42,030 nucleotides of DNA from the IMG/VR virus record IMGVR_UViG_3300008050_000104, positions 1 to 42,030 of that record; one strand, given 5' to 3'. The DNA is from a virus. Under the pieces are notes generated by a model. It was not told where the DNA came from. It was given only the letters and a program-made list of their open reading frames with translations, and did not search any database. This document shows, one piece after another, positions 1 to 6,895 of the stretch (position 1 is its first letter; each line of letters opens with the position of its first letter). The position numbers and the translations under genes were made by a program.

Positions 1-290
1 GACACCGAGAGTGAAGACACCGAGAGTGAAGACACCGAGAGTGAAGACACCGAAGATTCGGCTTCGGACGAAGACTCTGACGAAGACTCTGACGAAGACT
101 CTGGTTCGGCTTCTGGCGAAGATTCCGACGAAGACGAAGATTCCGACGAAGACGAAGACTCTGACGAAGGTTCTGGCTCCGCTTCGGACGAAGACTCTGA
201 CGAAGACTCTGACGAAGACTCTGACGAAGACTCTGACGAAGACTCTGACGAAGACGAAGATTCCGCTTCCGATGAAGATGAGGATTCGGA
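1..290 (+). repeat. Tandem repeats coding an acidic D/E/S tract
   Basis: The 15-base unit gacaccgagagtgaa is repeated three times at 1-45. It is followed by many copies of the 12-base unit gacgaagactct and variants to about 290. All are in frame with the VWA gene and encode DTESE and DSDE blocks. The tract is likely to vary in length by slippage. Confidence 0.85.
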
Positions 291-1437
291 CGATGACGGT
301 TCCGGCTCCTCCGACGATGAGGGTGGCGAGACGGATGACGAAGACGACACCGAGGGGGGAGACTCCGCAGGTGGTGGCGGCCCCGATCTGGATAAGGAAG
401 ACGAGTTCCACAGCAGTTTGAAGAGCGATCTCATCCGTGATCTCAACTCATTGTTGGACAACAATGAGGCATTGGCCTCCGTGGTGAATGAACACCGAGA
501 CACCGACTGCGAGGAAAACGAGGAAGTCTGGCGACCCTTCAACCCCGATCTTGATCGGATTGTGCGCCCTCGCGGCGACAAGAGGGTTGCCGCTTCTTAC
601 CGAGATCAGGTCAAGCCTCTAACCGCTGCTATCCGAGCGGAGTTCCGCGCCCGATTCCTTCAGGCCCGTAAGCCGCTGGTTCGTCATGGTGTGCGCCGAG
701 GTAAGGATCTCTCGGAACGTCGGCTGGTTGAGAGCTTTGTGGAGATCCGTAGTGGTGTCCGCCCCTCCCGCCCCGACTATCGCATCGACAAGAAGCCGGA
801 TGTGAGTCTTGCGCTCGCAGTGGTGGGTGACGAGAGCGGTTCCATGGGCGGGCAGCCCTGTCAGTATGCGGCCATGGCTATGATGAGTATTGCAGAGGCT
901 TTCGATAGCCTCGGTTCTCCGGTCATGTGCTGTGGTGTCCGCAACGGTGATCGTTGCTACATGGACCGGGAAGAAAAGGCCTCCTTGGATCGCTCCCTTT
1001 ACCACCGCTTCCGTGGAGTGCGGGTCGATCTCTTCAAGGATTGGGATGAGAGTTTCCAGAAGAACGAGCAGCGGTTTGCTGCCTACACCGCAACCGGCAA
1101 CACCCCTCTCTCCGATGGGATTCAGTTCGCCATGCAAGAGTTGGGGCAGCGTTCCGAGAGGTTCCGCGTCATTCTTGTCTTGACTGACGGGATGCCTAAC
1201 AACGCTGCTGTTGTGCGGCGTCAAGTTCGCCTCGCTCGTGAGGCGGGCGTCTTCGTGGTCGGCGTTGGCATCGACGGGGCTGGTTCCTATGTGAAGAGCC
1301 TGTTCCCCGAGCACAACATTGATGTTCCTACTCTTTCGGCTCTCCCCAAGGAGATGTTCGCTGTCTTGTCCTCCATCATGTTCCCCACCCGGGGAACCCG
1401 TGCCCGCTTTGAAGGTTCTTTTCGCCGAAGCGGCTAA
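1..1437 (+). CDS. VWA-domain protein, CobT-like, with acidic repeat region (5' end cut by window)
   Basis: Frame 1 is open from the first base, so the gene starts upstream; 478 residues are visible. Residues 1 to about 120 are almost only Asp, Glu, Ser and Gly in DSDE-type repeats. The C-terminal half is a von Willebrand A domain with a complete MIDAS: DESGSM, then TGNTPLSDG, then LVLTDGMPN. An acidic stretch followed by a C-terminal VWA domain is the layout of cobaltochelatase subunit CobT. The next gene is a CobS-like AAA+ protein, the usual CobT partner, so the two probably form a metal-dependent chaperone or chelatase-like complex. Phage copies are usually not tied to cobalamin synthesis, and no other cobalamin gene is seen here. 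The VWA call is firm; the role is inferred. Confidence 0.85.
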   Translation, partial: DTESEDTESEDTESEDTEDSASDEDSDEDSDEDSGSASGEDSDEDEDSDEDEDSDEGSGSASDEDSDEDSDEDSDEDSDEDSDEDEDSASDEDEDSDDDGSGSSDDEGGETDDEDDTEGGDSAGGGGPDLDKEDEFHSSLKSDLIRDLNSLLDNNEALASVVNEHRDTDCEENEEVWRPFNPDLDRIVRPRGDKRVAASYRDQVKPLTAAIRAEFRARFLQARKPLVRHGVRRGKDLSERRLVESFVEIRSGVRPSRPDYRIDKKPDVSLALAVVGDESGSMGGQPCQYAAMAMMSIAEAFDSLGSPVMCCGVRNGDRCYMDREEKASLDRSLYHRFRGVRVDLFKDWDESFQKNEQRFAAYTATGNTPLSDGIQFAMQELGQRSERFRVILVLTDGMPNNAAVVRRQVRLAREAGVFVVGVGIDGAGSYVKSLFPEHNIDVPTLSALPKEMFAVLSSIMFPTRGTRARFEGSFRRSG

Positions 1438-1446
1438 CTTTTTCTC

Positions 1447-1482
1447 GGCAGGGGGGTTCAAACCCCCTGCCCTTCTCCGTAT
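1447..1482 (+). promoter_or_regulatory. Recurring hairpin / bipartite promoter-like element, copy A
   Basis: A perfect 9-bp stem, GGCAGGGGG with CCCCCTGCC, encloses loop GTTCAAA. CTTCTCCGTAT follows directly. TTCAA (1457-1461) is separated by exactly 16 bases from CGTAT (1478-1482), as in copies B, C and D. It may be a -35/-10 pair, a terminator for the gene before, or both. The downstream leader CCTCATTGAGAGGCCC also recurs at copy D. Confidence 0.6.
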
Positions 1483-1537
1483 CTAAGTGAACGACCCACA
1501 CCCTTCCGCCTCATTGAGAGGCCCACAGGAGTTTCCC

Positions 1538-2752
1538 ATGGCAACAGCCCTTTCCATCGTCGATACCCGCCTCTCTTGCCTTGAGTGCGGATTCCAGTCC
1601 CATACACTCCTCGACCATATTGTCGAGGTCCACGGTATGGCTGTGGCCGAGTACGCCGCGAAGCACCCGGACGCTCCTACTGTTTCCCAGACCCTCCAAG
1701 ATCGTTTGGATGTGGATCTAAAGGGGCGGCGACGCACCCCCGCTCCCCCCATCACCGAGTTGACCGTGGATATGTGCGGGATCACGCATCGCGTGGACCA
1801 CGCCATTCGCCCCGAGCAGTGCCTCGTTTATCCTCCGGGCTACGCTTGGCCTACCAAGGGTTCGGCCAAGAAGCGGGTCCAGCGAGCCGTTCTCGCTCTC
1901 AAGCGGGGTCGCCCCGTCTTCATTCACGGTGATCCGGGTGTCGGTAAGGACGCTTGTGTTCACGCATGGGCCGCGCAGACCCGGAAGCCCTCGTTCATCT
2001 ACACCTTCTCCCCCGGAACCGACGTAAAGCGTTGGTTCTACAGCCGCGAGATCGGTTCCGAGGGAACCTCGTGGTCGATGGGTGTTCTGTTCCGCACTCT
2101 TGTTGAAGGAGTCGCGGGTAGTGACGGTGTGGCTCGTCCCGCACTGGTCCTGTTCAGCGACATTGACCGGGCCACCCCGGATCAGCTTGAGGAGTTCCGC
2201 CTTGTCTTGGACACCATGTCTAAGCGTATCGTTGGACCCACCGGGCAGGTACACAACATCATGGAGGGCACGCAGTTCGCTTTCACCGCGAACAGTTGTG
2301 GTTTCGGTGATGAGCGTGGCCGGATGTCTTCCCAGCAGATGGATGCCTCTATCCTTGACCGGATGGGACGGTTCATCGAGTTCACCCACCTCCATTGGGA
2401 TGACGAGTCTGCCATTCTTCGGTCGAAGTTCCCTTCCCTCGTGGCTGCGGCTCCCCAAGTCTTCGATGAGTTGGGGAACGCTACCAAGGCGTTGCGGGCT
2501 GCTATCGGTGGAAAGGGTGATGTGACGCTCTACGCTGATCTCACTCACCGGGGTCTCTGTGAGATCCTTGCCGAGTGTGAAGACCTCGTCTGGATGAAGG
2601 ACGGAGAAGCTCCGGCTAATCTCCTGAAGTCCGGCTTCAAGGCTTGGCTGGATCGGCTTGATACCGACAACAAGCTCAACGCGAAGCGGCTCATCGACGC
2701 TTCCATCAGCGGTGGCTACTTCGTCGCCGATGAGGAAGAAGATGAGGATTAG
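1538..2752 (+). CDS. MoxR/CobS-like AAA+ ATPase with N-terminal zinc finger
   Basis: The 404-residue protein starts at ATG 1538, six bases after AGGAG; an in-frame GTG 51 bases upstream has no such site. Residues 14-32 hold CLEC followed by His22, His27 and His32, a C2H2-like finger. The AAA+ core has Walker A GDPGVGKD (131-138), a Walker B region VLFSDIDRA (204-212), sensor 1 FTAN (249-252) and SILDRMGRF (271-279), which match the CobS/MoxR order. The P-loop Ser/Thr is Asp, and the Walker B DE pair aligns to SD, so ATPase chemistry may be altered. It probably acts with the VWA protein upstream. It is preceded by element A. Confidence 0.85.
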   Translation: MATALSIVDTRLSCLECGFQSHTLLDHIVEVHGMAVAEYAAKHPDAPTVSQTLQDRLDVDLKGRRRTPAPPITELTVDMCGITHRVDHAIRPEQCLVYPPGYAWPTKGSAKKRVQRAVLALKRGRPVFIHGDPGVGKDACVHAWAAQTRKPSFIYTFSPGTDVKRWFYSREIGSEGTSWSMGVLFRTLVEGVAGSDGVARPALVLFSDIDRATPDQLEEFRLVLDTMSKRIVGPTGQVHNIMEGTQFAFTANSCGFGDERGRMSSQQMDASILDRMGRFIEFTHLHWDDESAILRSKFPSLVAAAPQVFDELGNATKALRAAIGGKGDVTLYADLTHRGLCEILAECEDLVWMKDGEAPANLLKSGFKAWLDRLDTDNKLNAKRLIDASISGGYFVADEEEDED

Positions 2753-2792
2753 GAAAGGCAGGGGGGTTCAAACCCCCCTCCTTTCTCCGTAT
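2753..2792 (+). promoter_or_regulatory. Recurring hairpin / bipartite promoter-like element, copy B
   Basis: The inner stem is GGGGGG with CCCCCC and loop TTCAAA; the outer stem is GAAAGG with CCTTTC. It is followed by TCTCCGTAT. TTCAA (2767-2771) and CGTAT (2788-2792) are again 16 bases apart. It starts directly at the stop codon of the AAA+ gene and lies about 70 bases before the next start. Confidence 0.6.
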
Positions 2793-2862
2793 AGAACTGT
2801 CCGATACCACCCCTCCCAAACTCTTTTCCATGCCTCGCATTGAGCGAGCAACTGGAGTCGAA

Positions 2863-3768
2863 ATGTCAACATTTGCTATCCCCGCTGTCTCCGCCACCGA
2901 TGCCCGTTCGTGGGTTCCGGCAGTGCGTTCCTCCCTTTCCATTCTCGGAGCCGACGGTTCCGAGGTTCGCTTCCGCACTCTGTTGGAGCAGATCGCTAAC
3001 CACCCCGATTTCCCCGGCTGGGACCATTGGGGAACTTCCCTCAAGAGGAACAAGCCCTACCCGAAGGCCCACCGAGCCGTCACCCTTGCCGCTGGCAAGC
3101 TGAAGGATGCAGGGTTTCTTTGCCAGCCTCGTCGGGGCTACTACATGCTGACTCCCACCGAAGAGGTCATCGAGGAAGTGGTCGAAGAGGTCATCGAGGA
3201 AGTGGAGATTGTCCCCGCAACCCCACCTACACCGGTTGCTGTCGTCAAGCCTCTCCGCCCCCCCGCCTTGGGTCTTACAGTGGTGCCTGCTCCTCCCCCC
3301 TCCACCCCCTCCGTCTATGAGCACGATGCGGGCTTGGCTCGTATCGCTATCGCCCAGACCCGCTGCTACGGTTGGTTTTCGGAGCGGTCTTCTTCGTGCA
3401 AGGGTTGCCCTCTCGCTGCTCTGTGCCAGCAGGCCAAGATGGTGACTGTGGCGGAAACCGCTGCACTCTTGGATGAGGAGATCGAGGATAAGATTCGTCA
3501 GCAGGAGCAGGAAGAAACGGTCGCCGAAGCCAATGCAGCGGCAGCAGCGACTGCTGCGGAAGAAGCGGCGGATGCTCCGGCTCCGGCCGAGGCGGATGCT
3601 GCTTCGGACACGGTAGACAAGCGCAATCTCCCTGCCGACGCTACCCAGATGCAGTCGTTGCCTTTTGAGGTGTACTGCTCCGGGTGCAACAGCACTATTG
3701 CGGCTGGTACTCCCGCTGTCCATCTTCCCGGAAAGGGGGCATTCCACCCCACTTGCGCTGCTGAATAA
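2863..3768 (+). CDS. Winged-helix-like and cysteine-rich zinc/cluster protein of unknown role
   Basis: The 301-residue protein starts at ATG 2863, five bases after GGAG. Residues about 25-110 look like a winged helix, ending in a GFLCQPRRGYYMLT wing. An acidic VIEEVVEEV repeat and a Pro-rich linker follow. Next comes a C-x(11)-C-x2-C-x5-C group (from CYGWFS through CKGCPLAALC) that could hold zinc or an Fe-S cluster. A long Ala/Glu coiled coil then leads to a C-terminal CSGC...H...HPTC zinc motif. It has its own element B and follows the AAA+/VWA pair, so it may be an adaptor or regulator for them. No family name can be given with confidence. Confidence 0.75.
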   Translation: MSTFAIPAVSATDARSWVPAVRSSLSILGADGSEVRFRTLLEQIANHPDFPGWDHWGTSLKRNKPYPKAHRAVTLAAGKLKDAGFLCQPRRGYYMLTPTEEVIEEVVEEVIEEVEIVPATPPTPVAVVKPLRPPALGLTVVPAPPPSTPSVYEHDAGLARIAIAQTRCYGWFSERSSSCKGCPLAALCQQAKMVTVAETAALLDEEIEDKIRQQEQEETVAEANAAAAATAAEEAADAPAPAEADAASDTVDKRNLPADATQMQSLPFEVYCSGCNSTIAAGTPAVHLPGKGAFHPTCAAE

Positions 3769-3812
3769 CTCACCCCGTGGGGTGGCGTCAGCCGCCCCGT
3801 TTGGAGAACCTC

Positions 3813-4259
3813 ATGGATACCCTACAAACCCTTATTGACACCGCTCACGATCTTGATCCTGAAGCGTCTTCGGTAGAGGAGATCGCCGAAGTCGCTTGTG
3901 CGCTGGCTTCCTATGTGAACCTCGCCCAGAAGGCTCTCGACCCCTTGAAGGTTTACCTGCGAGCACTCACAGGAACCACCGAGGAGACGCATGTCCACTA
4001 CTCAACGCCTACCGGACAGGTGAGTGTCACTTTCCCGAAGCCTCGGTATGTGGCTCGGAAGAGTGTGCAGTGGGAGACCGTCCGCGCCGCCCTTGGCGAT
4101 AACTTCGACCGCTACTTCACCACCACGGTGAAGCACGCACCCCGGAAGGATATTGAGGAGGTGCTGCGCGTCCGCACTGCCTCGGAGGAGTTCAGCACTG
4201 TGTTGGATTTCATCGAGCGGGAGGAGCCCACCCCTCGGGTTGGCTTTAAGCCTTCCTGA
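3813..4259 (+). CDS. Hypothetical phage protein
   Basis: The 148-residue protein starts at ATG 3813 with GGAG six bases upstream, preferred over an earlier in-frame start at 3777. The N-terminal half is helical and acidic (TLIDTAHDLDPEASSVEEI). The C-terminal half is mixed and ends in a basic/acidic helix. I see no catalytic motif and do not recognise the family. It is transcribed with the preceding gene or from the short G/C-rich gap before it (CACCCCGTGGGGTG). A strong hairpin terminator follows. Confidence 0.75.
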   Translation: MDTLQTLIDTAHDLDPEASSVEEIAEVACALASYVNLAQKALDPLKVYLRALTGTTEETHVHYSTPTGQVSVTFPKPRYVARKSVQWETVRAALGDNFDRYFTTTVKHAPRKDIEEVLRVRTASEEFSTVLDFIEREEPTPRVGFKPS

Positions 4260-4273
4260 TCCCTTTTGACGAT

Positions 4274-4326
4274 AGCCCCCGTCCCCAGACCAATCGGTTT
4301 TCCGAGGGGTCTGATGGATGGGGGCT
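4274..4326 (+). terminator. Three-tier hairpin terminator
   Basis: Nested stems AGCCCCC/GGGGGCT, CAGACC/GGTCTG and TCGG/CCGA enclose a TTTT loop and are followed by TTCGTTG. It lies 15 bases after the stop of the preceding gene and just before element C. Confidence 0.75.
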
Positions 4327-4336
4327 TTCGTTGTAG

Positions 4337-4367
4337 GGGGTTTCAACTACCCCTTGTTTCTCCGTAT
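4337..4367 (+). promoter_or_regulatory. Recurring hairpin / bipartite promoter-like element, copy C
   Basis: Stem GGGGT with ACCCC and a 7-base loop TTCAACT, followed by TTTCTCCGTAT. TTCAA (4342-4346) to CGTAT (4363-4367) is 16 bases. The following GTAAGTGA matches CTAAGTGA at copy A. The ATG of the kinase gene lies only 18 bases beyond, so a transcript from here would have a very short leader. Confidence 0.6.
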
Positions 4368-4385
4368 GTAAGTGAGGAGTTTGCC

Positions 4386-4844
4386 ATGATCGTTTCCCCG
4401 GACCACCACCTGCTCACTGCCGATGGCGTGTACCACTGGACCCCCGAGAGGGTGAAGTCTGCATGGCAGAAGGCCAAGACCCAGTTCAAGTCTGCCCTCG
4501 GGTGGCCCATCAAACCCGACAAGGTCGTGCTGTTGATGGGAATCCCGGCCAGTGGGAAGTCCACTTGGCTGACCCACCACGAGGATGAGCGTGTGCTCTA
4601 TTTCGATGCGTGTTTCGACCTTCCGTGGAAGCGGAAGCCCTACATTGACATGGCCCACAGCGTGGGTGTTCCTGTGGAGGTGGTTTGGCTCGACACGCCG
4701 TTGGAGGTGTGTCTTGAGCGCAACGCTGCTCGCAGCGAGGACCGCCGGGTTCCGGAAGACATCCTGCGGGCCATGTGCCGTAAGATCCAGTCGTCCCCTC
4801 CCACCAAGGATGAGGGTGTCACTCTCATGCGGGTGACCCCATGA
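4386..4844 (+). CDS. P-loop kinase, polynucleotide-kinase-like
   Basis: A 152-residue protein from ATG 4386, after AGGAG. Walker A is GIPASGKST (52-60). An acidic YFDACFD strand follows (72-78), then VVWLDTPLEVCLERNAAR (99-116) and a DRRVPEDIL lid region. This order is typical of AAA_33/zeta-type kinases and the 5'-kinase domain of phage polynucleotide kinase. No phosphatase domain is attached. The substrate could be nucleic-acid 5' ends or a small molecule. It has its own promoter-like element C and overlaps the next gene by ATGA. Confidence 0.8.
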   Translation: MIVSPDHHLLTADGVYHWTPERVKSAWQKAKTQFKSALGWPIKPDKVVLLMGIPASGKSTWLTHHEDERVLYFDACFDLPWKRKPYIDMAHSVGVPVEVVWLDTPLEVCLERNAARSEDRRVPEDILRAMCRKIQSSPPTKDEGVTLMRVTP

Positions 4845-5029
4845 TCCTGCGACACCTGACTGCCCTTCTGCATCGGGCACGCTGCGACCGCGCAGTGTTG
4901 ATCCCGATGCTTGAGCGGCTCACCCCACAGGAGCAGAGAGCCCTCTGGCGACTGTTTCAAAACATTCAAGACGACGCCCAGCGCGAGGGTGCCCGAAAGG
5001 GTGCGCGTCAGCCTTGGCGTCATGGATGA
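4841..5029 (+). CDS. Small hypothetical helical protein
   Basis: A 62-residue, Arg-rich, mostly helical protein (LTALLHRARCDRAVLIPML then LTPQEQRALWRLF). Its ATG overlaps the stop of the kinase gene as ATGA, the usual sign of translational coupling. No domain is recognised. The coupling suggests a role with the kinase. Confidence 0.6.
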   Translation: MILRHLTALLHRARCDRAVLIPMLERLTPQEQRALWRLFQNIQDDAQREGARKGARQPWRHG

Positions 5030-5043
5030 GCACCTTTCACCCC

Positions 5044-5070
5044 GCACACCACACACCACACACCACACAC
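5044..5070 (+). repeat. CACAC-type simple repeat
   Basis: Short tandem ACACC units in the spacer just before the ribosome site of the next gene. Length changes here would alter the leader, not a protein. Confidence 0.8.
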
Positions 5071-5081
5071 GGGAGCCCCTC

Positions 5082-5930
5082 ATGGCCAACCTTATCGACA
5101 ATCTCATTGAAGGATGGGCGAAGAAGCAAGCCGCTTCAGTGCGCCAGAACCCGGATGCCCCGGTAGAGGGGTTGGAGGACTTTTCTCTGGAGGAGCGTGC
5201 CCCAGCTACTCCGCTGGAGGCTGCCCACGCCGTGCGACAAGCGGTGGCCGCTAAGACTGGTCGGCGTCCCACGCTGGCTTACTGGAAGCCTGTCGCAGCT
5301 AAGGCTCTGGGGATCTCACGCCTGTACGCCAAGCGGTGGCAGGGGGTCCTTGACGCAGGCATTGAGGCCGGACTGTTCGGCATCGACGAAGAAACCCTCA
5401 ACCACCCCTTCCTTGTGGCCTTGGACCCTCCGGAAGAAGTCTCTCCCGACGAGGTGGAACACATCGCCACCTCTATGGTCGGCTGTCCTGCCGTGGGCGA
5501 CGACGATGACTTTGAAGACCACGGCCTCCCCGACGATTGGGTTGCTCCCGCAGTCTTCCCCTGTGGTCATCGGAACCATAAGGGCCACGGAACTGATCCC
5601 GAGGATGCGCGTCAGGTCGCGGCACGGGGGGAGGGGTTTTGCTGCGCTGCCCTCAAGCACGCTGGCGAGGAACACCAACGGATCAACCCTAACCAAATCA
5701 CTAAGAACGCTTATCTCTCCGTTGACTGGCGCGTGAAGGGACTGCACACCTCTCTCCCGGCCCACCTCCGGCGCACTCCCGAAAAGGAAAGCGGCATGGG
5801 CTTCCCGGGACTCTGTGCTGACTCTGTTACGGGTCTCTACATCGGAGGTCTGGGTAACAACTGCCGCCACTACCACGACGGCCCCGAGCGGTGCGTCGTC
5901 CATCGCAGCAAGTATGCGAAGGAGGAATGA
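5082..5930 (+). CDS. Hypothetical phage protein with acidic centre
   Basis: A 282-residue protein starting at ATG 5082 with GGGAG eight bases upstream; longer in-frame starts would overlap the previous gene. The first 120 residues are helical (RRPTLAYWKPVAAKALGIS resembles a small DNA-binding or packing helix). The acidic segment DDDDFEDHGLPDD follows. The C-terminal part carries scattered Cys and His (PCGHRNHKGHG, FCCAALKH, NCRHYHDGPERC) that could bind zinc. I do not recognise the family. It overlaps the next gene at TGATG. Confidence 0.7.
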   Translation: MANLIDNLIEGWAKKQAASVRQNPDAPVEGLEDFSLEERAPATPLEAAHAVRQAVAAKTGRRPTLAYWKPVAAKALGISRLYAKRWQGVLDAGIEAGLFGIDEETLNHPFLVALDPPEEVSPDEVEHIATSMVGCPAVGDDDDFEDHGLPDDWVAPAVFPCGHRNHKGHGTDPEDARQVAARGEGFCCAALKHAGEEHQRINPNQITKNAYLSVDWRVKGLHTSLPAHLRRTPEKESGMGFPGLCADSVTGLYIGGLGNNCRHYHDGPERCVVHRSKYAKEE

Positions 5931-6181
5931 TGGGTCGCAACACGAAACATCGGAAGCGGCTTCGCAAGGAACGCCGCAAGAAGGAGCGGGAGGAATCCCC
6001 CCCTTTGTCGGTGGAGCACCGGGACCCCCGGACGCGCTGGACTGGCCTGACCGCTTCGCGAGGTCTTCACCCTGTGGGCTTTCAACCCACAGGGGTGAGA
6101 GTGCCTGTGGATTTGGCTGCGGAGGAACCGGCTCTTGAGGCGTTGGCTTCTATTCAGGCAGCGGCTTTGAAAGACAACTGA
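5930..6181 (+). CDS. Small basic hypothetical protein
   Basis: 83 residues. ATG 5930 is chosen over the adjacent ATG 5927 because GGAGG at 5921-5925 leaves four bases to 5930 but only one to 5927. The N-terminus is very basic (GRNTKHRKRLRKERRKKE), as in nucleic-acid-binding or ribosome-like tails. A perfect 9-bp hairpin with a TTCAA-containing loop lies within it at 6070-6094. Its end overlaps the end of the reverse-strand gene by 28 bases. Confidence 0.65.
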   Translation: MGRNTKHRKRLRKERRKKEREESPPLSVEHRDPRTRWTGLTASRGLHPVGFQPTGVRVPVDLAAEEPALEALASIQAAALKDN

Positions 6182-6780
6182 CCCTTCTCCAGCAACTTGG
6201 TCAAGCCTTTGCGGGTGTAGGGGCTGCTGCCGTTCCACGGGATCTTCTGGCCCCAGAGAAACCCGAACTCAAAGGAGAGTCCGCGAGCTTTGGAGTAGAG
6301 ATCTTTGTTGGCTTCCCACGCCGCCGCGAGTGAGCCGTCTTCCCGAACAGCGAACTCCACTTCGTGGGAGCGGAGGTAGTACATCCCAATGACCCCACTC
6401 TTGTCTTTATAGATGACGCTGATCTGATCGAACTCCCGGCCCAGCCGGACGAGATCGTTGAACTTCATCTTGGGCACCAGCACGGACTTCTCCGCAACGC
6501 CCTCCCATGATCCTTTGAGGGGGTGGATGCGGTACCCCATCCTTTGGAGTTGGGCATAGAGTTCGCCGTGGCGCGTTTTGTTTTCTTTCTTTGACCCCGT
6601 CCCGTAAGCGGAGAGAATGCCGAAGGCTTGACCGAGCCCCATCATCTTTTCCATCTGCTTTAGACGGAGTGCTACCTTGAGCCGGGCGAGGATGTAGCGG
6701 CGAGCTTTATCTCCCACAGGCAAGGAGGAAGCTATCTTCAGCAGGCTGGTTTGGTCACGGGCGGTCAGCAGACGGGGCAT
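6154..6780 (-). CDS. Hypothetical protein with DUF3293-like region and shared LP-GS N-terminal motif
   Basis: A 208-residue protein from ATG at 6780 with GGAG upstream on the reverse strand. The N-terminus (DQTSLLKIASSLPVGDKARR) resembles that of the 17.2-kb gene (RKNLIRLASTLPKGSEERR). The middle, with SWEGVAEKSVLV and LVRLGREFDQISVIY, resembles the DUF3293 pattern of a W-G-x-x-E-x-S-x-L-V strand followed by a gate-like helix. It is the only reverse gene between 1 and 11.5 kb, so it looks inserted into a forward operon. Function unknown. Confidence 0.7.
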   Translation of the reverse strand: MPRLLTARDQTSLLKIASSLPVGDKARRYILARLKVALRLKQMEKMMGLGQAFGILSAYGTGSKKENKTRHGELYAQLQRMGYRIHPLKGSWEGVAEKSVLVPKMKFNDLVRLGREFDQISVIYKDKSGVIGMYYLRSHEVEFAVREDGSLAAAWEANKDLYSKARGLSFEFGFLWGQKIPWNGSSPYTRKGLTKLLEKGQLSFKAAA

Positions 6781-6821
6781 TTGTTTCTCCGAGCGTTTCA
6801 CATAAGAGCTATCACCTCACC

Positions 6822-6878
6822 GGGCCGATAGTCGTTTTACCGTCCTTCTGGCGGTAAAGCGGCTATCGGCCCTTTATC
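6822..6878 (+). terminator. Rho-independent terminator between divergent genes
   Basis: Stem GGGCCGATAG/CTATCGGCCC plus inner stem TTTACCG/CGGTAAA with loop tccttctgg, followed by TTTAT. The U-rich side faces forward, so it stops forward transcripts that would run antisense through the reverse gene. Confidence 0.8.
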
Positions 6879-6895
6879 GTTGACGGAGGCTCTCC

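Noticed and set aside
11-421. 136-residue forward reading frame of Lys-Thr-Pro repeats
   Set aside because: It is the shifted frame of the DSDE-coding repeat; the real frame is open from base 1 and joins the VWA domain.
6070-6094. Fifth copy of the hairpin/promoter-like element
   Set aside because: A 9-bp stem with a TTCAA loop is present inside a gene, but CGTAT is missing at the 16-base distance and the region is coding.
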